From assembly GCF_029263665.1 (NCBI RefSeq), contig NZ_JAJUFQ010000009.1, forward strand, positions 1 to 64,000: a stretch of 64,000 nt of DNA, given 5' to 3'. The position numbers were made by a program, and so were the translations under genes. Below, piece after piece: positions 36,595-47,313 of the stretch; the stretch's first letter is position 1; each line of letters begins with the position of its first letter. The DNA is from Halomonas sp. (GTDB lineage: Bacteria > Pseudomonadota > Gammaproteobacteria > Pseudomonadales > Halomonadaceae). Under the pieces are notes generated by a model. That model had not been told where the DNA came from, did no database searches, and was given only the letters and a program-made list of their open reading frames with translations.

Positions 36595-37932
36595 ATGGAT
36601 TTGTTTGAACAGGCTCACCAGGATGCCAATGCCCCGTTGGCGTGGCGCATGCGCCCAAGGAGCCTGGATGACTACCTTGGCCAGCAGGCACTGGTCGGCC
36701 CTGGCAAGCCGCTTCGCCGCATGGTCGAGGAAGGCTTCGTACGCTCGATGATCCTGTGGGGGCCTCCTGGCGTCGGCAAGACCACCCTGGCCGAGATTCT
36801 GGCCAGTGCTTCACATGCCCGCCTGGAACACCTGTCTGCCGTGATGGCGGGGGTCAAGGATATTCGCGAGGTGGTGGAACGGGCCAGGGCCGCCCAAGCC
36901 CATAGCCAGCCTACCGTGTTGTTCCTCGATGAGATTCACCGCCTCAACAAGAGTCAGCAGGATGCCCTGTTACCCCATGTGGAATCCGGCCTGCTCACCC
37001 TGATTGGCGCGACAACCGAAAACCCATCCTTCGAGGTCAACTCTGCCCTGCTGTCCCGGGCCAGGGTGCATGTTCTCAAGTCGCTCGATGAAGGCGAGTT
37101 GATCGAAGTGATGCGGCAGGCGCTTGCCGACCCCGAACGGGGTCTCGGTCAGCGCCGGATTCTGGTTGACGAAGAAGTACTGTCGATTCTGGCTCGCGCG
37201 TCAGCCGGTGATGCCCGACGCGCCTTGGGGTTGCTGGAAACTGCCTGTGACTTCACTCAGCCGGAAGGTGGTGCGGAACGCCTTCCACAACAGGCCCTGG
37301 AAAATGTCATTGGCCATACGGCCAGTGCTTTCGATAAGCAGGGTGATCATTATTACGACCTGTTGTCGGCCATTCACAAATCGATACGCTCTTCACGCCC
37401 GGATGCTGCGCTGCTGTATATCGCCCGCTTCATCCAGGGAGGAGGCGATCCTCTCGACGTCGTCCGACGGCTAAGTGCCATTGCCTCAGAGGACGTGGGC
37501 AATGCCGATCCCCGAGCATTGCCTCTGGTCATGGCTGCCTGGGACGCTTATCTGCGCCTGGGGGATTACGAAGGCCAAAGAGCCATTGCTCATGCGGCCA
37601 TTCATCTCGCCGTGGCCCCCAAGAGCAATGCCATAGACCAAGCCTGGAAGCACGCCCAGCAGTTCGTTGCCAGTCAACCAAGCCTGGAAGTTCCGATCTA
37701 TCTGCGCAACGCCCCGACCAAGCTGATGGAATCCCTCGGCCATGGCGACGGTTATCGTTATGCACATAACGAGCCCAACGCCTATCCTGCCGGCAGCAGC
37801 CACGACTGCTGGCCCGATGGCATCTCCCCGCAACGCTTCTATCAGCCGACCCAATATGGTCAGGAAGAGCGCTTTGCTCGCATCATGACCTGGCGTGCCC
37901 AACTTGATGAGCAGGCCGATGACATGCCATGA
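36595..37932 (+). CDS. rarA: replication-associated recombination protein A (RarA/MgsA)
   Basis: RarA is a AAA+ clamp-loader-like ATPase that acts at stalled replication forks and ssDNA gaps. The 445-residue protein has Walker A GPPGVGKT (56-63), Walker B FLDEIHR, sensor segment GATTENPSF and the C-terminal tetramerisation region ([20 protein letters not shown], read in parts). ATG 36595 has AGGAG at 36584-36588. A TTG at 36580 opens the frame but would overlap that site. It is convergent with lolA, unlike the co-oriented ftsK-lolA-rarA order I remember from related bacteria. Confidence 0.95.
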   Translation: MDLFEQAHQDANAPLAWRMRPRSLDDYLGQQALVGPGKPLRRMVEEGFVRSMILWGPPGVGKTTLAEILASASHARLEHLSAVMAGVKDIREVVERARAAQAHSQPTVLFLDEIHRLNKSQQDALLPHVESGLLTLIGATTENPSFEVNSALLSRARVHVLKSLDEGELIEVMRQALADPERGLGQRRILVDEEVLSILARASAGDARRALGLLETACDFTQPEGGAERLPQQALENVIGHTASAFDKQGDHYYDLLSAIHKSIRSSRPDAALLYIARFIQGGGDPLDVVRRLSAIASEDVGNADPRALPLVMAAWDAYLRLGDYEGQRAIAHAAIHLAVAPKSNAIDQAWKHAQQFVASQPSLEVPIYLRNAPTKLMESLGHGDGYRYAHNEPNAYPAGSSHDCWPDGISPQRFYQPTQYGQEERFARIMTWRAQLDEQADDMP

Positions 37933-37968
37933 AAGCTCTGTGAGTTCCTTGTCTTTCTCGCTGGCATG

Positions 37969-38003
37969 AAAAATGCCTCCCGGTAGCTCTGGGAGGCATT
38001 TTT
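37969..38003. terminator. bidirectional terminator between rarA and lolA
   Basis: AAAAATGCCTCCC (37969-37981) pairs with GGGAGGCATTTTT (37991-38003) around a 9-nt loop, with A and T runs at the ends. It suits both convergent genes. Confidence 0.93.
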
Positions 38004-38067
38004 CGTTCTTCGTTTCTCTCTGGCCTGCTCACCTGTAGCGAACACGGTGATGCCAGGCGTCACCCAT

Positions 38068-38706
38068 TCAGGGCGACTGACGAATGATATCTGTATCGGA
38101 CGGCAGCTCCAGACGGAAGCGACCGTTATCCATGGAAGCATTCTGCTCGACGTTCTTGAACTCGATCGCCGTACGCTGACCGGTGCTGTCAGTCATCTGC
38201 AGGAAGCCCAGTCGCTCGCTGCGGAATGTCAGCTTGAGTTCTTCAAACAGGGTATCTGCCGCCTTGGGTACCAGCGTAAAAGTCTCGTTCACACCCTGCT
38301 GGCTACTGGATACCTCGTAGTTCTCTACCAGATCGCTCGCACTACCGGAGAGCAGCAGAGCCGGTGTGTGCGTCACACGCTGGTCCAGCGGTTGAATCGT
38401 CGCCTGTTGCAGATCAGGATCGTACAGAGTGACTTCGTTGCCATCGGAAACCACTACCTGCTCATAGGGTGCATCGACTTCCCAGCGGAACTTGCCCGGA
38501 CGGGACAGCCACATATGGCCTTGGGCATGCTGCAGGCGCTGACCACTACCATCCAGAATCTGCTGGTCAAAGTCCGCTGAATAGGTATTGAGCGGCTGGA
38601 GCATGCGAGTCAGGCGTTCGGCGCCATCCGCCAGAGCAGTGATGGGAACCAGCAGGGCCACCGCCATGGCAGCGAGGCTCGAAGTCAAAGTACGTCTCAG
38701 GGTCAT
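38068..38706 (-). CDS. lolA: outer-membrane lipoprotein carrier LolA
   Basis: LolA ferries lipoproteins through the periplasm from LolCDE to LolB. The 212-residue precursor has a clear signal peptide (residues 1-26, ending ALA before DGAERL) and the LolA features LNTYSADFDQQILDGSG (read in parts), the conserved RPGKFRWEV segment and the YDPDLQQATIQPLDQR strand. It lies downstream of ftsK on the same strand with a 215-bp gap that contains a 15-bp repeat. It shares the 37969 terminator with rarA. Confidence 0.94.
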   Translation of the reverse strand: MTLRRTLTSSLAAMAVALLVPITALADGAERLTRMLQPLNTYSADFDQQILDGSGQRLQHAQGHMWLSRPGKFRWEVDAPYEQVVVSDGNEVTLYDPDLQQATIQPLDQRVTHTPALLLSGSASDLVENYEVSSSQQGVNETFTLVPKAADTLFEELKLTFRSERLGFLQMTDSTGQRTAIEFKNVEQNASMDNGRFRLELPSDTDIIRQSP

Positions 38707-38879
38707 GGGCTTCTCCTTGATGATCCTGGTGATGCCACACGAAAATGTCAGTGTGACGCGCTGTCTGGTATGACGTCAGTATGCCGGGCAAGTTGCCCGA
38801 ATAAAGCGAAAATCATGGACTTCCATGGTCGTTACACGCTGAGTGGAGAGTGTCGCCATTTCACAACACCCTCCACTCA

Positions 38880-38924
38880 TCTTGTCGCAGTCCAACTTGC
38901 CGAAACTTTACTTGTCGAAACTCA
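38880..38924. repeat. 15-bp tandem repeat ending in the ftsK stop codon
   Basis: Three consecutive 15-bp units: TCTTGTCGCAGTCCA (38880), ACTTGCCGAAACTTT (38895), ACTTGTCGAAACTCA (38910). The last three bases of the third unit are the complement of the ftsK TGA stop, so the array abuts the gene end. Confidence 0.85.
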
Positions 38925-41900
38925 ACTGCCAACGGGTGGCGGCGCCAATACCTCGCGCGCGCCGTTACTTCCCATCTGTGAGACCACTCCAGCCATCTCC
39001 ATGGATTCAACCAGCCTTGCGGCACGGTTGTAACCTATCTTGAAGCGGCGCTGCACAGCCGAGATGGAAGCCCGACGGCTCTCTGTCACGAAGGCGACAG
39101 CCTCGTCATAGAGTGCATCCTGCTCAGCATCGCCATCATCGCCGGTGCCATCTGCCTCGAGGCCGGTCAAGGCATCAGCAGAAACGCCGCCGGACAGTAT
39201 CTCATCGATATATTCCGGCTCACCACGGCGCTTCCAGTCTTCGACCACGCGATGCACTTCGTCATCATCGACGAAAGCGCCATGTACACGGGTCGGCTGG
39301 CCAGAGCCCGCCGGGAGATACAGCATATCGCCGTGCCCCAGCAGGTTCTCTGCTCCCCCCTGGTCGAGGATGGTACGGGAATCGACGCGGCTGGAGACCT
39401 GAAAGGCCATGCGCGTGGGAATGTTGGCCTTGATCAGGCCGGTGACTACATCAACGGAAGGACGCTGTGTTGCCAGCACCAGATGAATACCTGCTGCACG
39501 GGCCTTCTGCGCCAGACGTGCAATCAGCTCTTCCACCTTCTTGCCGACAATCATGAACATGTCGGCAAATTCATCAATCACCACCACAATGTAGGGCAGC
39601 TTTTCCAATACGGGCGGCGTCTGATGCATTTCCCATGGTTGAGGCTCCCATAACGGATCCGCCACCTGGGCGCCATGACGCTCGGCCTCATCCAGCTTGC
39701 TGTTGAAGCCGGCGATATTACGCACCCCCATCGCAGCCATCAGCTTGTAACGACGCTCCATTTCGGCGACACACCAGCGCAGGCTATTGGCGGCTTCCTT
39801 CATGTCCGTGACAACCGGCGCCAGCAGATGGGGAATGCCATCGTAGACCGACAGCTCCAGCATCTTGGGATCGACCATGATCAAGCGCAGCTCACTTGGC
39901 GTGGCCTTCAGCAGCATGGAGATCAGCATCGCGTTGACCCCCACCGACTTGCCTGAACCGGTTGTGCCAGCCACCAGCACATGGGGCATCTTGCCAAGGT
40001 TGGCGATCACCGCAGCACCACCAATGTCCTGTCCCAAGGCCAGTGTCAGGGGAGAAGCTTCCTGGAGGAAGCGCTCGGAGTCGATCACCTCGCGCAGGCG
40101 AATCATGGCGCGATTGGGGTTGGGTATCTCGATACCGACCGTGGGCCGGCCAGGGATGACCTCCACCACACGTACACTCTTGACCATCAGCGAACGAGCC
40201 AAGTCCTTGGCCAGATTGCTGATCTTCGACACTTTCACCCCGGCAGCAGGCTTGATCTCGAAGCGGGTGATCACCGGCCCCGGCCAGGTATCGACCACTT
40301 CTGCCTTGACCCCATATTCACGCAAACGCATCTCGAGCAGTTCCGCCATATCCTGCAACTGCTCTGGCGTGTAGTTGGGCTGGTGAGGCTCCGGTGGTGT
40401 CAGCAGCCTCATGCTCGGAACCTCGCCATCCGGCTCTGGCAGGTCATCCAGGCCCGGGCGCTGGCTCTGCAGGTGCTCTACCGTCCACAAGGTCGGACCA
40501 CCGGCTTCTGCAGCTTCCCGCGCCTGTTCAGCAGTTGCCACACGGCCTGATACCGCCTGCTCATCGCCTTGTGCACCAGGCGGCTGAGAAGCTTCGGGGA
40601 ACGACGTCCCAGGCGGCACCGAAGCCGGTAACGGTGTGGAAACGTGAGCCTTGTCGGCTCCCCCGCCATCGGCAGAATCTTCTTTCCTGACGTCGCCATG
40701 CAGGGGGGCTGATGGCGCACTGGCCACATAGTCCGAGGCAAAGTCATCATCAGGCAATACCGGCTCAGGAATGTCTTCTGCACGACGCTCGGCCTTGGGC
40801 GCTTCCGGTGTAGAGAAAGCATGCGAAGACTCAGGCGTCGACACCTCTCCTTCACGAGATGCCAGGACTGCTGCAGCTGCAACCGTGCCAGCAACACCTG
40901 CAGTAGCCATGGCAACATCCTTGGCACTGGACTCTGGACCGCTCAGAGGTTTTTCAACAGGCTGAAGCTCTTCAACTGGCTGAAGCGCCTCTACTGATTG
41001 AAGCGTTTCAACAGCCTGCGGCTCTTCGACAGACGGAAGCTTATCTGCAGGCTGAGGCTCCTCGACAAAAGGTACTTCGGCATGTGCCGGCTTGTATTCG
41101 CCAGGCTTGTTGACCAGTGCGTGCACAGAGATACGCGGTTTTGCCACCGGCTTTGACTCCGGTGTAACCGTTTCAGCAGCAGGCTCGGCTGTTGGCACGG
41201 GCTGAGATGTATCAGGAGAAGCATCATTGCTGGAGCTGACGGACGGCGGCTCTCCCGTGGCCCTGGCCATTCCCTCAGAGGCTATTTCAGGGGCTGTGCG
41301 AGGCGCTTGCTGAGGCTCTGTACGCTCAGCACGCAATGGCAGCGTCTCCCGTGGCTCGTCGCTGTCCGGCTCCTTGCCCTGTTCAGGTGTCGCGCTGGAA
41401 AAGGCACTGCCCAGCGTTGGCTCAAGAGCCTCTTTCTGGGACCCCGTACGGCTCTGCTGCTTGCGTTCAGTCTTGGCGTATTGCTCGGTATAGGCAGCAC
41501 CAGGTTGCTTGGCGGAAGGCGTCTGCTCGGGGACATCCCACGGAATCTCACTGTTGCCATCATTGCCAAAAGCGGGCTCCTGACGCTTGCGGGAGTCACC
41601 CAGGTCTGGTGCCTGTGAATCACGCCTCTTTCGAAACGAAGGCAACAGGCGCTGCCACCAGTGCGGCTTGCCAGTCTCCTCGGCAGACTCAGGCGAAGGA
41701 ACGTCATCGGTCTTCGCCTTACTCTGTTCAAGCTCAGGGCCGGCATCTCGGCGGAACCGCTGGATCAGCGACAGGGCACGGTGACCCATTTCATCAATCA
41801 CATTGAACCAGGACAAGCCGGTGAAAAGCGGCAGGCCACACAGGATCCCGGCCACGGCCAACAGGCCCGTGCCACCGGTACCCACCAGCAAGCGCAAGGC

Positions 41901-42395
41901 CCCGGCCAGGCCTTCACCAAGAATTCCGCCGGTCGAATAGGGAAGAGGGCTATTCGGATCGTAGAAGTACAAAGCCCCCAATGTCGTGGACCCCAACAAC
42001 AGCAAGACCAGCCCACCACAACGTACCGCCAGGGCGGTGGCATCCCAGTCGATGCGGACCTGACGCGAACGGATCAGCCACCAGGCTGCAAAGCCCAACA
42101 TGCCCGGCCACCAGAGAGCACTGACACCAAATAGCGAATACAGCACATCGGCCAACCAGGCACCGACCGGCCCCATCCAGTTACTGACCTCGGTTTCAGG
42201 GCCACTACTGGACCAGCCCGGATCTGCCGAGTTGAAACTGAACAATGCAAGCAGCAAGAATACGCAGGCGGCCAGCAAGACAATGATCACACCTTCCGTA
42301 GCAGAGCCCTGAAGACGCAGGCCAACCTTCTTGGCAGTCTCCTTGGCGGCTGCCGCCGTCGCCAACGGCGACGTGGATTTCTTCTTGGCAGTCAA
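38922..42395 (-). CDS. ftsK: DNA translocase FtsK
   Basis: FtsK anchors at the septum and pumps DNA towards dif for XerCD dimer resolution. The 1157-residue protein has an N-terminal membrane domain (hydrophobic segments between ~33 and 200), a long Pro/Glu/Ala-rich linker (~215-650), a RecA-like motor with Walker A GTTGSGKS (about 810-817) and Walker [12 protein letters not shown], and a C-terminal winged-helix gamma domain ([18 protein letters not shown]) that would read KOPS. The linker is longer than that of short FtsK/SpoIIIE proteins and contains the internal repeats noted at 40944-41066. The start at 42395 is the first residue of a continuous family N-terminus. Confidence 0.96.
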   Translation of the reverse strand: MTAKKKSTSPLATAAAAKETAKKVGLRLQGSATEGVIIVLLAACVFLLLALFSFNSADPGWSSSGPETEVSNWMGPVGAWLADVLYSLFGVSALWWPGMLGFAAWWLIRSRQVRIDWDATALAVRCGGLVLLLLGSTTLGALYFYDPNSPLPYSTGGILGEGLAGALRLLVGTGGTGLLAVAGILCGLPLFTGLSWFNVIDEMGHRALSLIQRFRRDAGPELEQSKAKTDDVPSPESAEETGKPHWWQRLLPSFRKRRDSQAPDLGDSRKRQEPAFGNDGNSEIPWDVPEQTPSAKQPGAAYTEQYAKTERKQQSRTGSQKEALEPTLGSAFSSATPEQGKEPDSDEPRETLPLRAERTEPQQAPRTAPEIASEGMARATGEPPSVSSSNDASPDTSQPVPTAEPAAETVTPESKPVAKPRISVHALVNKPGEYKPAHAEVPFVEEPQPADKLPSVEEPQAVETLQSVEALQPVEELQPVEKPLSGPESSAKDVAMATAGVAGTVAAAAVLASREGEVSTPESSHAFSTPEAPKAERRAEDIPEPVLPDDDFASDYVASAPSAPLHGDVRKEDSADGGGADKAHVSTPLPASVPPGTSFPEASQPPGAQGDEQAVSGRVATAEQAREAAEAGGPTLWTVEHLQSQRPGLDDLPEPDGEVPSMRLLTPPEPHQPNYTPEQLQDMAELLEMRLREYGVKAEVVDTWPGPVITRFEIKPAAGVKVSKISNLAKDLARSLMVKSVRVVEVIPGRPTVGIEIPNPNRAMIRLREVIDSERFLQEASPLTLALGQDIGGAAVIANLGKMPHVLVAGTTGSGKSVGVNAMLISMLLKATPSELRLIMVDPKMLELSVYDGIPHLLAPVVTDMKEAANSLRWCVAEMERRYKLMAAMGVRNIAGFNSKLDEAERHGAQVADPLWEPQPWEMHQTPPVLEKLPYIVVVIDEFADMFMIVGKKVEELIARLAQKARAAGIHLVLATQRPSVDVVTGLIKANIPTRMAFQVSSRVDSRTILDQGGAENLLGHGDMLYLPAGSGQPTRVHGAFVDDDEVHRVVEDWKRRGEPEYIDEILSGGVSADALTGLEADGTGDDGDAEQDALYDEAVAFVTESRRASISAVQRRFKIGYNRAARLVESMEMAGVVSQMGSNGAREVLAPPPVGS
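40944..41066. repeat. coding repeat in the FtsK linker
   Basis: Residues ~444-484 of FtsK are built from degenerate 5-9-residue units ([41 protein letters not shown]). At DNA level this is a run of GGCTGAAGCKCTTCAAC-like blocks in which the gene has probably grown by slippage in frame. Confidence 0.75.
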
Positions 42396-42732
42396 ACGGC
42401 CTCCCTCGCGCCCCTGAGGGCGTCTCCAACGTTCTTTCTGGGGGCCATGATACCGAGCCAGAGCACAAGGTTATAGGCCTGAAGCACCTCCAGGTGGTTT
42501 TTATCGGATACGGAGGACAGGTTTCTCAGCTCCGGGGCTAGGCAGGAAAATCATCATGAGCGGATCACAGAGCGGCCGTCTTGGGCTGGCCGAAAAAAAA
42601 CCGGCCCGAGCAGATTCAGAAATCTTCGCAAGGAAGCGGAAAAAATAGCTCTGGACGTAGGTGAGAAAGAACCTTGAGCATGATCGGCGCACAGGTCAAA
42701 CTTGCATTTTCTCTCATATCAAGAGCCCCACC
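42396..42732. other. 337-bp gene-free divergent region between ftsK and aat
   Basis: I see no gene here. In Pseudomonas, from memory, trxB lies between ftsK and aat, but it is absent here. A small inverted repeat GGCC-A8-CCGGCC lies around 42580-42606, next to an A-tract. Promoters for ftsK (minus) and aat (plus) must lie in this gap, but I cannot place them. Confidence 0.5.
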
Positions 42733-43446
42733 ATGCTGCCCTGGCTCCCCGAGCACCCAGTTCAGTTCCCCCCTGTCAGTAACGCCCTGGATGATCCTGA
42801 GGGCCTGCTGGCTGCCGGAGGATCACTCACCTGCGATTGGCTGGTGAGCGCCTACCGCCGCGGTATTTTTCCATGGTACGGCGACGACCAGCCCATTCTC
42901 TGGTGGAGCCCCAATCCGCGAATGGTACTGTTCCCTGATCAGGTACGTGTCCGCCGCAGCTTGGCAAAACGCATTAGAAATGCCGGTTTTCAGGTAACTG
43001 CCAACCAGGCTTTTGATCATGTCGTTGCAGCCTGTGCAGCGCCGCGCAAAGGCGAACCAGGCACCTGGATCACTCCGGAAATGCAGGAAGCTTATGAAAC
43101 CATGCATCGCCGCGGCATTGCACATTCCGTGGAAGTGTGGAAACAGGACGCCTTGGTAGGGGGCTTGTACGGTATTGCGCTGGGGCCGGTATTCTTCGGC
43201 GAATCCATGTTCTCTCTCGAGCCCGATGCCTCCAAGGTGGCTCTGGTCCACCTGGCCCGATGCATGGCACATGACGGCGGCAAGCTGATCGACTGCCAGA
43301 TGCACACCACACACTTGCAAAGCATGGGAGCCAACAGCATCGCCCGAACAACCTTCATCAGCTATCTTGATAAGTGGTTGGGTGAGGATAAACCCGATGT
43401 GACGCGACCTGACTGGTCCTTTGAATCCATTGGATCTGCATTGTGA
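42733..43446 (+). CDS. aat: leucyl/phenylalanyl-tRNA-protein transferase Aat
   Basis: Aat adds Leu or Phe to proteins with N-terminal Arg or Lys, creating N-degrons for ClpS-ClpAP. The 237-residue protein has PPVSNALDDPEGLLAAGG, the WWSPNPRMVL core, GTWITPEMQEAY and the GLYGIALGPVFFGESMFS substrate pocket. ATG 42733 matches the family N-terminus (MLPWLP); the frame is open to a GTG at 42661. It begins a cluster with bpt (46 bp on) and infA, while clpA and clpS, the downstream machinery of the same pathway, follow on the other strand. Confidence 0.95.
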   Translation: MLPWLPEHPVQFPPVSNALDDPEGLLAAGGSLTCDWLVSAYRRGIFPWYGDDQPILWWSPNPRMVLFPDQVRVRRSLAKRIRNAGFQVTANQAFDHVVAACAAPRKGEPGTWITPEMQEAYETMHRRGIAHSVEVWKQDALVGGLYGIALGPVFFGESMFSLEPDASKVALVHLARCMAHDGGKLIDCQMHTTHLQSMGANSIARTTFISYLDKWLGEDKPDVTRPDWSFESIGSAL

Positions 43447-43492
43447 ATCCACGTGCCATTTTCTGCGGCAAATTCTACGGAGAAGGCATACC

Positions 43493-44230
43493 TTGAGCAG
43501 CAATACTCCGCGGCAGCCAGTACGCGATCTGCGCTTCTTTCTCACAGTGCCCCATACCTGCAGCTACCTGCCGGATAAAGAAGCCACTACGCTGTTTCTC
43601 GACCCCAAGGAGTCACCTGGCCAGGCTGTCTATGACTCTCTTACCCTGCTCGGCTTTCGCCGCAGTGGCCAGCACCTCTATCGACCTCATTGTGAAGGCT
43701 GCAACGCCTGCATATCCGTACGCATTCCTGTTGCAGAGTTCACGCCAAATCGAACCCAACGTCGCTTGATGCGGCGCAATGCCGACCTACGGGTGACGAA
43801 CTGCCAGGCCCAGTTCAAGCAGGAACATTACGACCTGTATGCACGCTATATCATTACGCGGCACCACGATGGGGACATGTTCCCTCCCAGTCATGAGCAG
43901 TACCGGACATTCCTCAGCCTGGATCAGCCATATGCACGAATGCTGGAATTCCATCTTGGTGACAAGCTGGTCGCTGTCGCTGCCTTCGATGAGCTTCGCC
44001 ACGGATTATCGGCCATCTATACCTTCTTCGACCCGAGCGAAGCATTCGAACGGCGCTCTCTAGGCACCCAGGCGGTTCTGACATTGATCCAGAAAGCCAG
44101 ACATCATGGCCTCCCACATCTCTATCTGGGCTATTGGATCGAAGAATGTCAAAAAATGAACTATAAAAGCACTTTTTCCCCTCTCGAACGGCTCGACGGT
44201 CGCCAATGGCGTCGCCTTATCCCTGTCTGA
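43493..44230 (+). CDS. bpt: aspartate/glutamate leucyltransferase Bpt
   Basis: Bpt (bacterial ATE-like) adds Leu to N-terminal Asp or Glu, feeding proteins into the N-degron pathway. The 245-residue protein has the N-terminal CSYLPxxxATTLFLDP segment with its conserved cysteine, YRPHCEGCNACISVRIPV, and the C-terminal GYWIEECQKMNYKSTFSP block. The start is TTG 43493, preceded by GGAGAAGG at 43479-43486. An upstream ATG at 43421 would overlap aat by 26 bp and lacks such a site. It is co-oriented with aat. Confidence 0.92.
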   Translation: MSSNTPRQPVRDLRFFLTVPHTCSYLPDKEATTLFLDPKESPGQAVYDSLTLLGFRRSGQHLYRPHCEGCNACISVRIPVAEFTPNRTQRRLMRRNADLRVTNCQAQFKQEHYDLYARYIITRHHDGDMFPPSHEQYRTFLSLDQPYARMLEFHLGDKLVAVAAFDELRHGLSAIYTFFDPSEAFERRSLGTQAVLTLIQKARHHGLPHLYLGYWIEECQKMNYKSTFSPLERLDGRQWRRLIPV

Positions 44231-44357
44231 CAAGCTAAACTTAATCAAAAGCCACCCTCGAGCATGGCTCGTGGAGGGCTCGTTTGCGCGCTATTTTTGC
44301 CATCTGCCGCGGCATACGGCAGAATACCGCGCTACCCGAACGCCAGGAGGAACTTTC

Positions 44358-44378
44358 ATGTCTCCGGCGTTGTCCTGA
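44358..44378 (+). CDS. possible 6-codon leader ORF upstream of infA
   Basis: An excellent ribosome binding site (CAGGAGG, 44344-44350) sits 7 nt before an ATG that encodes only MSPALS and then TGA, ending 23 bp before infA. The infA start itself has a weaker site (GAGG near 44388). The arrangement looks like a translated leader or a decoy ribosome site, but no function is proven. Confidence 0.4.
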   Translation: MSPALS

Positions 44379-44401
44379 TCCATCAGCGAGGATTCGCCTA
44401 T

Positions 44402-44620
44402 ATGGCACGCGAAGACCATATCGAAATGGAAGGCGTCGTCGTCGATACCCTTCCCAACACCATGTTTCGTGTCGAGCTGGAAAACGGCCACGTCGTTACC
44501 GCTCACATCTCTGGCAAGATGCGCAAGAACTATATCCGCATCCTGACGGGCGACAAGGTCAAGGTAGAGCTGACACCTTACGATCTGTCCAAGGGCCGCA
44601 TCGTCTACCGCTCCCGTTAA
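44402..44620 (+). CDS. infA: translation initiation factor IF-1
   Basis: IF-1 is the 72-residue OB-fold factor that occupies the ribosomal A site during initiation. The sequence [19 protein letters not shown] and the remainder ([40 protein letters not shown]) are nearly invariant among gammaproteobacteria. The start is fixed by this conserved N-terminus. A short translated-looking leader precedes it. It lies between bpt and convergent clpA. Confidence 0.97.
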   Translation: MAREDHIEMEGVVVDTLPNTMFRVELENGHVVTAHISGKMRKNYIRILTGDKVKVELTPYDLSKGRIVYRSR

Positions 44621-44767
44621 GCCCCATCGAGACGGAACACTTGGCGTGGGCAACGCAGCATGATGGCGCAGTATACGCTGCTCTCACCCTCGCCCCTGCT
44701 CTGTAAGCTTCACGCAGCTTGCCGCAGTTCTCTATAAGCTTGTCTGCTTACTGCGCCCCTATACAGC

Positions 44768-44793
44768 GACGCCCCGTCGCTGGACGGGGCGTC
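44768..44793. terminator. hairpin between convergent infA and clpA
   Basis: GACGCCCCGTC (44768-44778) pairs perfectly with GACGGGGCGTC (44783-44793) around a 4-nt loop. There is no T tract on either side. It is well placed to end the convergent transcripts, but atypical in form. Confidence 0.6.
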
Positions 44794-44829
44794 GGCAGTT
44801 ATGCCAGAACTTCATGCTGAACATCGAGA

Positions 44830-47109
44830 TCAGGGAGTGTCTGCTGCCAGCTCCACATCCGCAGACAGACTCAACTCTCCGTTCTCCAGCGTGACGTGGA
44901 CGACACCACCATGCTCTGCCAGATCGCCGAACAGAATCATCTCGGCCAATGGTTTCTTGAGTTTTTCCTGAATCAGGCGAGCCATCGGGCGCGCGCCCAT
45001 GTCGGGGTCATATCCTTGCTCCGCCAGCCAATCCCGGGCCTCATCGTCCACTTCCAGCTGAACACGCTTCTCATCCAGTTGCGCCTGTAGTTCGACAAGG
45101 AATTTGTCGACCACGTTGCGCACCACTTCCACAGGTAGAGCGTGGAACTGGATGATGCCATCCAGGCGGTTGCGGAATTCCGGCGAGAAGGTCTTGCGAA
45201 TCACCTCCATGGCATCGGTAGAGTGGTCCTGGGTCTGGAACCCGATGGAACGACGCGTCGCCTGCTCCACCCCCGCATTGGAGGTCATGATCAGAATGAC
45301 GTGACGGAAGTCGGCTTCACGTCCGTTGTTATCGGTCAGGCGGCCATGGTCCATGACCTGCAGCAGCAGATTGAAGACCTCAGGATGTGCCTTTTCAATC
45401 TCATCCAGCAGCAATACACAGTGAGGCTGCTTGGTAATGGCTTCGGTAAGCAGCCCGCCCTGGTCATAACCGACGTAGCCGGGAGGCGCACCGATCAGAC
45501 GCGATACGGTATGACGCTCCATGTACTCGGACATATCGAAGCGTACCAGCTCCACGCCCATGATCGTGGCCAGCTGACGTGCCACTTCGGTCTTGCCGAC
45601 CCCAGTAGGGCCTGCAAACAGGAAGCTGCCAACCGGCTTGTCCGGTGCCTTGAGCCCTGCGCGGGAAAGCTTGATCGCCGCGGCCAGGCTATCGATGGCC
45701 TCGTCTTGACCGAATACCAGCATCTTGAGATCACGATCCAGGTTCGCCAACAACTTGCGATCGGAACTGGACACACTCTTTGGCGGAATCCTGGCAATCG
45801 ACGCCACCACGGCCTCAATCTGATCCACGTCGATGGTATCGATACGCATCTCAGGAGGCAGCAAGCGCTGATGGGCACCGGCCTCATCAATGACATCAAT
45901 GGCCTTGTCCGGCAGATAGCGGTCATTGATATAGCGATCAGCAAGACGTGCTGCGCATTCCAATGCTGCATCGGTGTACTTGAGCTGGTGGTGCTCCTCG
46001 AAGCGTGAGCGCAATCCTTTGAGAATGCGGATGGAGTCCTCCACCGAAGGGGCCAGCACGTCCACCTTCTGGAAACGACGAGCCAGAGCACGGTCTTTCT
46101 CGAAAATACCGCGGAATTCCTGGAAGGTTGTGGAACCGATACAACGCAGCTCACCGGAAGACAGCAGCGGCTTGAGCAGGTTGGAAGCGTCCATCACCCC
46201 ACCGGAGGCGGCACCGGCACCAATGACCGTATGGATCTCGTCGATGAACAGAACGGCATTGGGTTGCTTGCGCAGTTCACCGAGGAGACCCTTCAAGCGC
46301 TTCTCGAAGTCGCCGCGATATTTGGTGCCTGCCAGCAGCGCGCCCATGTCCAGGGAATACACTACGGCATCAGCGATGACATCAGGTACGTCTTCCTCAA
46401 CGATACGCTTGGCCAGGCCTTCGGCAATGGCTGTCTTGCCGACACCCGCCTCACCTACCAACAGCGGATTGTTCTTGCGCCGACGAGCCAGAATCTGCAC
46501 CACCCTCTCGAGCTCGTGATCACGCGCAATCAGAGGGTCGATCTTGCCCATGCGTGCCTGCTCATTGAGGTTCGTGGCAAACCCGGTCAACGGATTGCCA
46601 CCAGACTCGCTGACGCCCTCCTCACCCTCTTCCGACTCAGGAGATGACGGCGCCGGGCTCTGGCCATGCCCTGCCACCTTGGAAATGCCGTGGGCGATGT
46701 AGTTGACGGCATCGACCCGGGCAACATTCTGCTGCTTGAGGAAATAAACCGCCTGGCTCTCCTGTTCGGAGAAGATGGCTACCAGCACATTCGCTCCGGT
46801 CACTTCACTCTTGCCGGATGACTGCACGTGAAATACCGCGCGTTGAAGCACCCTCTGGAAGCCCAGGGTAGGCTGGGTTTCACGTTCGCTCTGATCCTCA
46901 GGAATCAGAGGTGTGGTGGAATTGATGAAATCCTGCAGGTCGGACCGCAGCTTATCAAGATTGGCCCCGCAGGCACGTAGCACATCGGAGGCAGCTGCAT
47001 TATCCAGCAGCGCCAGCAACAGGTGCTCCACGGTCATGAACTCATGGCGCTTCGAGCGCGCCACAGTGAAAGCCGTGTTCAGGGTCAGTTCAAGTTCTTT
47101 GCTCAGCAT
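44830..47109 (-). CDS. clpA: ATP-dependent Clp protease ATP-binding subunit ClpA
   Basis: ClpA is the AAA+ unfoldase that feeds substrates to ClpP, including N-degron proteins delivered by ClpS. The 759-residue protein has the Clp N domain (1-145), D1 with Walker A GEAGVGKT, a middle region without the ClpB coiled-coil insertion, and D2 with GPTGVGKT followed by the IGAPPGYVGYDQGG loop. Acidic residues around 165-185 link the N domain to D1. It lies downstream of clpS on the same strand with a ~200-bp gap. Confidence 0.96.
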   Translation of the reverse strand: MLSKELELTLNTAFTVARSKRHEFMTVEHLLLALLDNAAASDVLRACGANLDKLRSDLQDFINSTTPLIPEDQSERETQPTLGFQRVLQRAVFHVQSSGKSEVTGANVLVAIFSEQESQAVYFLKQQNVARVDAVNYIAHGISKVAGHGQSPAPSSPESEEGEEGVSESGGNPLTGFATNLNEQARMGKIDPLIARDHELERVVQILARRRKNNPLLVGEAGVGKTAIAEGLAKRIVEEDVPDVIADAVVYSLDMGALLAGTKYRGDFEKRLKGLLGELRKQPNAVLFIDEIHTVIGAGAASGGVMDASNLLKPLLSSGELRCIGSTTFQEFRGIFEKDRALARRFQKVDVLAPSVEDSIRILKGLRSRFEEHHQLKYTDAALECAARLADRYINDRYLPDKAIDVIDEAGAHQRLLPPEMRIDTIDVDQIEAVVASIARIPPKSVSSSDRKLLANLDRDLKMLVFGQDEAIDSLAAAIKLSRAGLKAPDKPVGSFLFAGPTGVGKTEVARQLATIMGVELVRFDMSEYMERHTVSRLIGAPPGYVGYDQGGLLTEAITKQPHCVLLLDEIEKAHPEVFNLLLQVMDHGRLTDNNGREADFRHVILIMTSNAGVEQATRRSIGFQTQDHSTDAMEVIRKTFSPEFRNRLDGIIQFHALPVEVVRNVVDKFLVELQAQLDEKRVQLEVDDEARDWLAEQGYDPDMGARPMARLIQEKLKKPLAEMILFGDLAEHGGVVHVTLENGELSLSADVELAADTP

Positions 47110-47313
47110 GGCAGTCCCCTTCTCGCCGCCTAGGGCTTGCGTCGGATCTTTTGTGGTCCGGCATCATCAACATCGGGCACAAACGCCGCCGTTGCAAGTT
47201 CTCCTTCAACGTTGCGGTTCTCGCTGCCCGCTAACCCATGCCGTGAGCCCGTCCCGTAAGTCAAGAGCATCGCTGGATAACGTGAAACGAACGACTGAGT
47301 CCATCGCGTGAAA

